Below, one piece after another: positions 1 to 7,600 of a stretch of DNA of 20,691 nt. The DNA is from JARLFX01 sp036404255 (GTDB lineage: Bacteria > Acidobacteriota > Terriglobia > Terriglobales > Acidobacteriaceae): positions 1-20,691 of the forward strand of contig DASWOP010000114.1 of assembly GCA_036404255.1 (NCBI GenBank). The letters are read 5' to 3'. Positions within the stretch are counted from its first letter, which is position 1; the number at the start of each line of letters is the position of its first letter. Below the pieces are notes generated by a model that saw only the letters and a list, made by a program, of their open reading frames with translations, had not been told where the DNA came from and made no database searches. Made by a program: the position numbers and the translations under genes.

Positions 1-1
1 C

Positions 2-1381
2 GTCACGGCAACCCAAGCTGGCAGCACGAATTACTCTGCCGCTGCTCCGGTCACGCAGACCATTATTGTCAACCAGATTGCCCAGACCATCACATTTGCG
101 CCGCTTGCCTCTCCTGTGACCTACGGTGTTGCTCCCATGACTGTCAGCGCAACCGGTGGAGCCTCCGGTAATCCCGTCATCTTCACCATTACGGGACCGG
201 CAACGTTGACCGGCAGCACGCTCACCATCACCGGCGCAGGTACCGTCACCATCACCGCAAGCCAGGCTGGCAACACAAACTATTCCGCCGCGCCCAGCGT
301 ATCTCAGACCCTCGTGGTCAATCCCGCCGCGCAGACCATCACCTTTGCGCCACTGGCCACACCCGTGAACTACGGCGTTACGCCCATGACGCTCAGCGCC
401 ACTGGCGGAGCCTCCGGTAATCCCGTCACCTTCAAGGTCATCAGCGGATCCGCAACCGTGAGCGGCAACATCCTCACCATCACTGGCGCAGGCATCGTAA
501 CGGTTGCGGCAGACCAGGCTGGCAACGCGAACTACGCCGCCGCAACCGAAGTCACCCAGACTGTGACGGTCAATAAAATCGCGCCGGCGATCACCATAAC
601 ATCTACCCCTACCCCTGTTTTCCTTTTTAATCCGATCACGCTGACCGCAAACATTCCCCCGCCATCGACCAACAGCTGCCTTCTATGTAGCGTGCCTACT
701 GGCACAGTCACTTTCTTGGCGGGAAGCACACCCTTGGGAACGGCAACCCTGAGCGGGCGCAATGCAGTATTAACAACCTCCCTTGCAGCCGTTGGCACCT
801 ACACGATCACCGCGGTCTACAACGGGGATAGCAACTTCTCCACGCAGACCAGTGCTCCCGTAACGGAAGTGGCCGTCGACTTCACCCTGACTGGAAGCAG
901 CACTCCATCGCAAGACGTCCTGCACGGAACTGCGGCGACCTACTCGTTCGTAATAACGCCTGTAGGTTCGAGCACGATCCCTGCAGATATCAAGCTGACT
1001 CTCACCGGTTTCCCGGGCGCTTCCATTGTCACGTTCACGCCCTCCACCATGGTGTCAGCCAGCGGCACAACCAACATCGTACTTACCGTTCAGGTGCCTT
1101 CATATCCTACCGAGGCGGCCAATACGAACCACGTGCCCCAGCGGGCACTGGCACTGATCGCCCTGGGCTCTCTGCTGCTTCCGTTCGGACGCAAACTGAG
1201 GGTTGGCAGCAAAAGAGCAGGCCGTTTCCTGTGCCTGATGCTCTTGCTGGCTGGCATGGGTGCAATGGCAGGATTGACCGGTTGCGGCGCGGGCTGGAAC
1301 CACGAAGACTTCACCCCGACTGTGACCGCAACCTCCGGCGCTCTCTCGCACAACACCGAGATCTCCCTCAGAGTTCACTAA
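2..1381 (+). CDS. Ig-like repeat surface protein, 3' part (5' end outside the window)
   Basis: The frame is open from base 2 to a TAA at 1379-1381, so the true start lies left of the window. The visible part begins inside an approximately 83-residue Ig-like repeat (motifs TYGV, SATGGASGNPV, QAGN.NYSAA). Two further near-identical copies follow, then an Ig-like domain of another type at about 590-890 (PTGTVTF ... TITAVYNGDSNF). The C-terminal domain starts at about 890 and is split by two hydrophobic segments around a basic loop (RKLRVGSKR), the second ending in LTGCG. The last stretch resumes beta-strand-like sequence (TVTATSG.LSHNTEISLRV). Such proteins are secreted or cell-surface in Acidobacteria and are thought to act in adhesion or as scaffolds; no enzyme domain is visible. 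It ends 23 bases from the convergent oxidoreductase gene. Domain type is clear; function is unknown. Confidence 0.85.
   Translation, partial: VTATQAGSTNYSAAAPVTQTIIVNQIAQTITFAPLASPVTYGVAPMTVSATGGASGNPVIFTITGPATLTGSTLTITGAGTVTITASQAGNTNYSAAPSVSQTLVVNPAAQTITFAPLATPVNYGVTPMTLSATGGASGNPVTFKVISGSATVSGNILTITGAGIVTVAADQAGNANYAAATEVTQTVTVNKIAPAITITSTPTPVFLFNPITLTANIPPPSTNSCLLCSVPTGTVTFLAGSTPLGTATLSGRNAVLTTSLAAVGTYTITAVYNGDSNFSTQTSAPVTEVAVDFTLTGSSTPSQDVLHGTAATYSFVITPVGSSTIPADIKLTLTGFPGASIVTFTPSTMVSASGTTNIVLTVQVPSYPTEAANTNHVPQRALALIALGSLLLPFGRKLRVGSKRAGRFLCLMLLLAGMGAMAGLTGCGAGWNHEDFTPTVTATSGALSHNTEISLRVH
83..580 (+). repeat. Two tandem 249-bp coding repeats (83-residue Ig-like units)
   Basis: The unit that starts with CAGACCATCAC at 83 starts again with CAGACCATCAC at 332, a period of 249 bases (83 codons, in frame). 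Long stretches are conserved at DNA level, for example GGAGCCTCCGGTAATCCCGT in both copies. The end of an earlier copy is seen at 2-82. Only complete multiples of codons are repeated, which fits expansion of a domain by unequal recombination. Confidence 0.8.
1141..1285 (+). other. Coding segment: membrane hairpin ending in lipobox-like LTGC
   Basis: This stretch encodes two hydrophobic segments (ALIALGSLLLPFG and FLCLMLLLAGMGAMAG) separated by a basic loop rich in Arg and Lys, and ends in LTGCG (Cys codon 1283-1285). About 32 residues of beta-strand-like sequence follow. By the positive-inside rule the loop would face the cytoplasm and both flanks the periplasm. The same arrangement is found at 10199-10327. 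Confidence 0.6.
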
Positions 1382-1404
1382 ATCGCGACGCCAGCCACTT
1401 CCGC

Positions 1405-2505
1405 CTAACCCTCTTCCGGTGCAAATGCATTGACCAGCTCCGGCGCCTTCACCGGGGAGAGTTTCATCACCTGCATTTGCACGGGACCACGCCGCAACTG
1501 CATCGGTGGCAGCTTCACCACCTGTCCGGTACGCAGTGATTCTTCCACTGCGGCGATCACGCGCACATCGCGTAGACCTTCCTCACCATCCGGCTCCGGC
1601 ATGCGCCCATCCAGGATGCACTCGGAGAAGTACCTGGTCTCTCCACCGAACTGGTCCGTCTCCTTGCCCTTCTCTTCTGCCTTCTTGCCATTCGCGCTTC
1701 GTTTCGCCTCGATTGCGCCATGAAACGTATACGCGGGATTGGTCGTGATCCAGCCCGACGTGCCGCCAACGTGGTATTCGCCTATTGGCTCACCCGCATA
1801 GCTCACCGTAAACTGCGCAGTGCGGTCGCCTTCAAACTTCAATGTGACAGCCACCGTATCGTGAAAATTGAAGGCCTGTTCCGCCTGCGTGCCCGTTGCA
1901 TAGACCTCAATCGGCTCTGCCCCGAATATGTTTCGAACAGCGTTGATGGGATACGGCCCCATATCCGCAACCGGACCGGCCCAGAAGCCATTCTTCGCAC
2001 GATGATTGCTCGCAGCAACGTGCTGAATGAAGGTAGAGGTAAAGCAGCGCGGCGTACCGATCTCACCAGCACGCACGCGTTCGATGATGTCCAGCGTGGT
2101 GGGCTCAAAATGCAGGCGATACGCGATCATCAGCTTTGTCTTGCCTGCAGCTGCAGCGGCAATGATGCGCTCGCACTCCTGCACACTGACCGCCATCGGC
2201 TTTTCCAGCAGCAGATGCAAGCCCGCATTCAGCGTCTTAACCGCCAGATCTACATGCCCGGGATTCGGCGTGGCCAGATAGACGGCATCCACCTCACCGG
2301 AGGTCAGCATCTCATCATATTGCTCATAGGTATACGTTTTGGGAATCTCATATAGCGAAGCAAGAGCCTTCGCTTTCTCTGGGTCGCCGGTAACCAGCGC
2401 GGTTATCTGGGAATTATCAGTATGTTTCACGCCGGGCATAAACGCCGACTGCGAGATCCATCCTGCGGCTACCACCGCATACCGCACCTTCACATCATCC
2501 GCCAT
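1405..2505 (-). CDS. Gfo/Idh/MocA family NAD(P)-dependent oxidoreductase
   Basis: A 366-residue protein with the Gfo/Idh/MocA fold. The N-terminal Rossmann half has VRYAVVAAGWIS at residues 7-18, where the first glycine of the usual GxGxxG/A motif is alanine. The family hallmark EKP lies at 101-103. The C-terminal half carries DMGPYPINAVR at 181-191, resembling the glucose-fructose oxidoreductase branch. Members oxidise or reduce sugars, inositols or their derivatives; the substrate cannot be read from the sequence. The start at 2505 is chosen because GGAGGAG lies 6 bases upstream and because upstream residues look non-coding. A longer frame to 2670 and an ATG at 2520 exist, but the ribosome site overlaps the latter. 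The gene is divergent from the AsmA-like gene and convergent with the Ig-repeat gene, so it is probably transcribed alone. Confidence 0.88.
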   Translation of the reverse strand: MADDVKVRYAVVAAGWISQSAFMPGVKHTDNSQITALVTGDPEKAKALASLYEIPKTYTYEQYDEMLTSGEVDAVYLATPNPGHVDLAVKTLNAGLHLLLEKPMAVSVQECERIIAAAAAGKTKLMIAYRLHFEPTTLDIIERVRAGEIGTPRCFTSTFIQHVAASNHRAKNGFWAGPVADMGPYPINAVRNIFGAEPIEVYATGTQAEQAFNFHDTVAVTLKFEGDRTAQFTVSYAGEPIGEYHVGGTSGWITTNPAYTFHGAIEAKRSANGKKAEEKGKETDQFGGETRYFSECILDGRMPEPDGEEGLRDVRVIAAVEESLRTGQVVKLPPMQLRRGPVQMQVMKLSPVKAPELVNAFAPEEG

Positions 2506-2626
2506 TCGGGACTCCTCCATCAGGCTTCGGACGCAGGAAGAGCAGCATAAGATGCCTTCTCCTCCTGCACCTGTGCAATCCCACCCATTTTCACAAATAC
2601 GCATCTCAAGAGATTGGAGTGTGTAA
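2506..2626. promoter_or_regulatory. Divergent intergenic region with a small palindrome
   Basis: These 121 bases separate two divergent genes and must hold both promoters. Visible are the ribosome sites of each gene (GGAGGAG for the oxidoreductase on the minus strand; GGAG at 2616-2619 for the plus-strand gene) and an inverted repeat TGCAC-CT-GTGCA at 2566-2577, which could be an operator. I see no convincing -35/-10 pair. Confidence 0.4.
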
Positions 2627-4282
2627 GTGCAAGAAGACTTAACCCGCATATCCGGTGCCTCATCCGGCACGCTGCATAAGAAGAGAGGCTTCCTTCATTC
2701 ACGGCGCTTCTGGCTCAGTGTGGGCGGAGTTCTATGCACGCTTCTTATCGCTGCGGGCATTGCAGTGGAGTACGCGATCCACCATGCCGAACCCATCTTG
2801 CGCAAGCGGGTAGTTGAGACCCTCTCCACCCGGTTCCGCACGCAGGTGCAGCTTGACGCTCTGCACATCTCACTCTTCAAAGGCATTCGTGCGACAGGTG
2901 AAGGCCTGGTTGTACCGGGCATTGCTACTGAAGGCAACGCGGCCCAGCCGCTATTGAAGGTAAAGAGCTTCGAGTTCCGCACCACCCTTCGCAGCCTGCT
3001 GCGGACACCCATGCATGTGGACACGGTATATGTACAGGGCCTCGAATTCAGGCTGCCGCCGAAGGGCGAGCGGCCAAAGATGCCAAAGGAGCAGAAGAGC
3101 TCCGGCAAGATTTCGATTGCGGTCGATACCATCATCTGCACTGACACCATGGTGGTCATTGAAACCAACAAGCCCAACAAAGTGCCGCTGGAGTTCGACA
3201 TCTCCCGGCTTACGCTGACCAATGTGGGCCCCGGCCAGCCCTTTCACTTTCTCGCCAACCTGAGAAATCCAAAGCCGGTCGGCGATATCGCGGCCAGCGG
3301 CAGCTTTGGACCGTTTCAAGGCAGCAGCCCAGCAGATACGCCGGTCAATGGTCACTATAATTTTTCAAACGCCGACCTGAGCACTACCAAGGGCATCACC
3401 GGCATGCTCTCCTCGAACGGGGACTTCCGTGGTCAGCTCAACAGTATTGTGGTTGACGGCGAGACCGATACCCCAGACTTTGCGCTGGATGTCAGCAACC
3501 ATGCCGTGCCGCTTGAGACCACATTTCACGCTACCGTGGACGGCACCAATGGTGATGTGTTTCTCGATCCCGTGCATGCCAAACTGTTGCACTCTACCTT
3601 CACCGCACACGGCAGCATAACCCGCACCAAAGGCATCCCGGGCCACGACATTGAAATGGATGTGGTGATGGATCATGCGCGCATTGAGGATATGCTCACG
3701 CTTGGCTTCAAGACAACGCCTCCGCTGATGAGTGGAGCGCTTGGCATGCATGCCAGATTGAGCATTCCCCCGGGCAAGGTACGCGTGGCGCAGAAAATGC
3801 ATCTCGAAGGAAACTTTAACATTGCGGGAGCTACTTTCTCCAGCGCAAAGACACAGGACAAGATCGATTCGCTCAGCCTGCGCGCACAGGGGCAGCCGAA
3901 GCTGGCCAACCCCGCCGGAGCCGCCGAGATCAATGTGAAATCGCAGATGGGCGGCAGCTTCAAAATCGGAGGGGGTGCCCTTGCAGTCTCCAACCTGCAG
4001 TACAGCCTGCCCGGAGCGCAGGTGCTGATGGAAGGCCAGTACACCATGGACGGCAAGACCTTTGAATTTCACGGCATAGTCCGCACTAAAGCACGTGCTT
4101 CGCAGATGACAACCGGCATTAAATCCATCCTGCTTAAACCCCTGGACCCTATATTCGCCAAGAATGGTGCCGGAACACAGATCCCTGTGAAGATCAGCGG
4201 GACCAAGGATGAACCCCATTTCGGGCTGGATTTGCACGACAAACGCAAATGGGATCACCCTCTGCCGCCGCCTCCTCAATAA
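2627..4282 (+). CDS. AsmA-like membrane-anchored protein
   Basis: A 551-residue protein. A basic N-terminus (HKKRGFLHSRR) is followed by one membrane segment at about residues 28-50 and then a long beta-rich region without enzyme motifs. The pattern fits the AsmA/DUF748-like superfamily: an N-terminal anchor, a VETLSTRF.TQVQLDALHISLFKGI-type start, repeated .V..L.F...L..P strands, and a C-terminal SGTKDEPHFGLDL motif near the end. Relatives (AsmA, TamB, YhdP) are inner-membrane proteins with a periplasmic bridge-like part and have roles in lipid transport or outer-membrane integrity; a similar role here is inference. The start is a GTG with GGAG 7 bases upstream. No downstream in-frame ATG precedes the membrane segment, which supports this start. 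The protein ends in a proline-rich tail. Confidence 0.75.
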   Translation: MQEDLTRISGASSGTLHKKRGFLHSRRFWLSVGGVLCTLLIAAGIAVEYAIHHAEPILRKRVVETLSTRFRTQVQLDALHISLFKGIRATGEGLVVPGIATEGNAAQPLLKVKSFEFRTTLRSLLRTPMHVDTVYVQGLEFRLPPKGERPKMPKEQKSSGKISIAVDTIICTDTMVVIETNKPNKVPLEFDISRLTLTNVGPGQPFHFLANLRNPKPVGDIAASGSFGPFQGSSPADTPVNGHYNFSNADLSTTKGITGMLSSNGDFRGQLNSIVVDGETDTPDFALDVSNHAVPLETTFHATVDGTNGDVFLDPVHAKLLHSTFTAHGSITRTKGIPGHDIEMDVVMDHARIEDMLTLGFKTTPPLMSGALGMHARLSIPPGKVRVAQKMHLEGNFNIAGATFSSAKTQDKIDSLSLRAQGQPKLANPAGAAEINVKSQMGGSFKIGGGALAVSNLQYSLPGAQVLMEGQYTMDGKTFEFHGIVRTKARASQMTTGIKSILLKPLDPIFAKNGAGTQIPVKISGTKDEPHFGLDLHDKRKWDHPLPPPPQ

Positions 4283-4630
4283 ACACTTTGACCCTGTAAA
4301 CAGGTTCTCAGTACATTCCCGGGCATCCAACCTGCGGAAACCAGTGATTTTGTTCGCCTTCCCAAAGAAACCCTCTATTTAGTAACACTTCGCCCCGGAT
4401 AGGATGGCCCAATAGTGCCATTTCACGTGTTTCATTGCATGGCCTAAGGTAACCATTAGTAACCGGCATGTAACAAAGTGAACTAGATCAACAGGCTTAA
4501 CAACCAATTGCATCTAACCAACTACTATTAGCTGCTAACAATTTAGCTAAGTTGCACCGGGCCCGAGCTGGGGTTGTCTTAGAAGGAACGCACAATCTTT
4601 CTTCCGGAATCCCCTGCTCTTTGTGAAGGT
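4283..4630 (+). promoter_or_regulatory. 348-base intergenic region upstream of the giant surface protein
   Basis: This gene-free stretch is richer in A and T than its surroundings. It holds GTAAC(C) direct repeats at 4449, 4459 and 4470, spaced 10 and 11 bases. Further TAAC words occur at 4498, 4515 and 4536. Two small palindromes follow (4528-4538 and 4543-4550). A weak CCTG-TAAA-CAGG hairpin lies just after the upstream stop, too short to call a terminator. I could not fit a good sigma70 -35/-10 pair, and no known riboswitch is recognisable. Confidence 0.4.
4528..4550. promoter_or_regulatory. Twin palindromes TTAGC-T-GCTAA and TTAGCTAA, possible operator
   Basis: Two palindromes built from the same half-site (TTAGC/GCTAA) lie 4 bases apart, about 80 bases upstream of the giant gene. 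Such a pair can be bound by a dimeric regulator. No regulator is encoded nearby, so the assignment is inference. Confidence 0.35.
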
Positions 4631-7600
4631 ATGGTGGGTTTTATGTGCTTCATTCGCTTGTTGTTGGGCTTGCTACAGCGGTCATTTTCTACCTCCGTTT
4701 CGATTCCCCGAAATCATCGCTCTTTTCTAGGTCCGCGCCGCCGGATTGCTCTGGCGGCCATTGCGCTGCTGGCCGTAGCACCTCTGTGTGCGCCGGCCCA
4801 AACGGTCTTCGGCTTTCCTGGCACCACGAGCACAGGCTCCAGTACTGCTGCGGTCAGCGTCCCTGTCACCTTCGGAATCGACGGGACGATCTCGTCCATT
4901 CGCGTACTCACCGGCGGCATTCCGCAAATGGATTATGTAGCCGCGACCGGTGTCTCCACCTGCACCGTCGGCTCCAGCTTTCTCGCGGGTCAGAGCTGCG
5001 TTCTTTCTGTAAAATTCGCTCCCACTGCCCCCGGTACGCGCAACGGCGCAATCGTTCTTCTGGATAGCGGCGGACTGCCGCTGGCGACTCAATATCTCTA
5101 CGGCGTTGGGCAGGGATCCATTGTCATGATGGTGCCTGCCATCATCAACACCGTGGCCGGCAACGGCAGCTGGCTTTATGCCGGCGATGGCGGCGCTGCA
5201 ACTGCCGCACAGATCTTCCTCCCCGGCGGCGTCGTGGTCGATCCCGCGGGCAATATATACATCTCGGATTCCGGCAATAACCGCATCCGCAAAGTGACCG
5301 CGGCTACGGGTTTCATATCGACCATCGCCGGCAACGGCACTCCCGGCCTCTCCGGCGACAACGGACCTGCCACGAGCGCTGCGCTCAACAATCCTACAGG
5401 CCTGACGATGGACGGCGCGGGAAATCTCTATATCGCCGACAGCTCCAACAATGTCATTCGCAAAGTTACAGTAGCCACCGGCATCATTACCACCATCGCC
5501 GGGACGGGTACACTGGGGCGCGCTGGCGATGGCGGCGCTGCAACCGCCGCGCAATTGAATGCGCCCAACGGCGTGGTCTTCGACGCCGTTGGCAATCTCT
5601 ACATTGCAGACACCAGCAATAGCCGCGTCCGTAAGGTGACTCCTGCCGGCGTCATATCCACGTTTGCTGGCAACGGCGGCTACAGTTACACCGGCGACGG
5701 CGGGGCCGCGACTTCGGCATCGATGAACTTCCCCTGGGGTCTGGCAACTTCACCCGCAGGCGATCTCTACATCACAGATCTTTACAACGACTGCATTCGC
5801 AAAGTGAATGCGCTTGGCATCATCACCACTGTAGCTGGTATCGGCAACACCCCGGGATTCAGCGGAGATGGCGGCAGTGCAACTCAAGCCAACCTGATTA
5901 CTCCTGCCGGCATCGCTCTGGATCCAGCCGGTAATCTGTACATAGCCGATTCCGGCAACGGCCGCATTCGCAAGGTCAGCGCCGTCACCGGCAACATTAG
6001 CACCATCGCCGGCTCAGGCGCTCAGTCTCTCGACGGTGACCTCGGCCCGGCCACGTTTGCAGGTATCTATGGCCCATACGCGCTCACGCTCGATGGCTCC
6101 GCCAATCTGTTCATCGCAGACATGTTCCATAACCGCATACGCGAGATCTACAGCTCGCAGGCGTGGCTGACCTTTACCGCGATGCGCGTCGATCGCATAT
6201 CGTCTCCGACCCCGCAGATTCTGGAAAATGATGGTAATGCCGCGCTCAATATCACCTCTGTGCAGGGCGTACAAAATGCTTTGGGCGTGCTGAATGCTGC
6301 CGTAGATGCGGCATCGACCACCTGCATCGCCGGGTCACCCGTTGCGATCAACGGCACCTGCATCGTAGGTGCCGAGTTTGCTCCGACAGAAACGGGTAAG
6401 CTCGTCAATGGCATCATCGCTATCGTCTCTGACGCCGTAAATACGCCAGCCACTATCTCCGTCAATGGTGAAGTACAGAGCCTGGACCCCACCACCACCA
6501 CGCTCACCTCCAACGTCAATCCAGCTTCGGTAGGCGCAAACATCACCTTCACCGCCACCGTCAAGCTGACCAGCACAGGCACCACACCCACTGGCACCGT
6601 GAAGTTCATGGACAGCACCGGTGTGATGGGTACGGCAACAATGAACGCCGCCAGCGTTGCCACCTTCAGCACTACCACTCTCCCCATTGGTCTGCACTCC
6701 ATCACCGCGGTGTATAGCGGAGATGCGAACAGTTCGCCCAGCACCTCCAACATCATCATTGAGAGCCTGAAGCAGGCCACCTCCATGACGCTGACCACCA
6801 GTTCAACTCCAGTGATCGCGGGCACGGCAGTCACCTTTACCGCTACCGTCACCGGCGGCAGCGCTGTTCCCACCGGCAGCGTGATCTTCCAGGACGGAAG
6901 CACCTCCATCGGCACAGGAGTCATCAACGGCAGCGGCCTTGCTACATTCACCACCTCGTCACTCAACGCTGGTCCGCACACCATCACAGCAGCTTACGGC
7001 GGTGACACCAACAGTCTGGCTGCCGCATCCGTCTCTATCTCGCAAATCGTGAAGGCGTTTACGACAACCACTCTCGCCTCATCGGCCAATCCCGCCAGCG
7101 TCGGTGCTTCGATCCTGTTTACGGCTACCGTAACCGCGAGTGGCAATACCACATCCGCCGGTACTCTGAGCGGCACGGTTACATTCACCGATGGCGCAGC
7201 CACGATCGGTACGGGCACGTTGAACGCCTCCGGCGTCGCTACCCTCACCCTGAAGACGCTCCCTCTCGGCACGCATAACATCACCGCAACCTATGGCGAC
7301 ACCACCTACTATGCCACTAGCGCCTCTATCGTGCTGGCGCAGGTCGTACAGCAGGCAACAACATCCATACTGCTCTCCTCAAGCGTCAACCCGTCCATCA
7401 TGAACATCTCCGTCACCTTCACTGCGACCGTTACCGGTACAGGAACAGCGCCGACGGGCCTGGTTACCTTCAACGAAGGTGCAACTGTCCTTGGGCAGGG
7501 CACGATGAATGCAGCAGGTGTAGTTACCTACACCACGTCCACACTCTCCGCAGGTGCGCACATCATCGTCGCGAGTTATGCGGGCGATGTGAACAATGGG

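Noticed and set aside
83..580. CRISPR-like or mobile repeat array
   Set aside because: The repeats are in frame, 249 bases long and encode Ig-like domains; no spacers or cas genes are present.
3365..4330. Open frame of 321 codons on the minus strand
   Set aside because: Antisense to the AsmA-like gene, no ribosome site and no domain; the plus-strand protein has a membrane anchor and family motifs.
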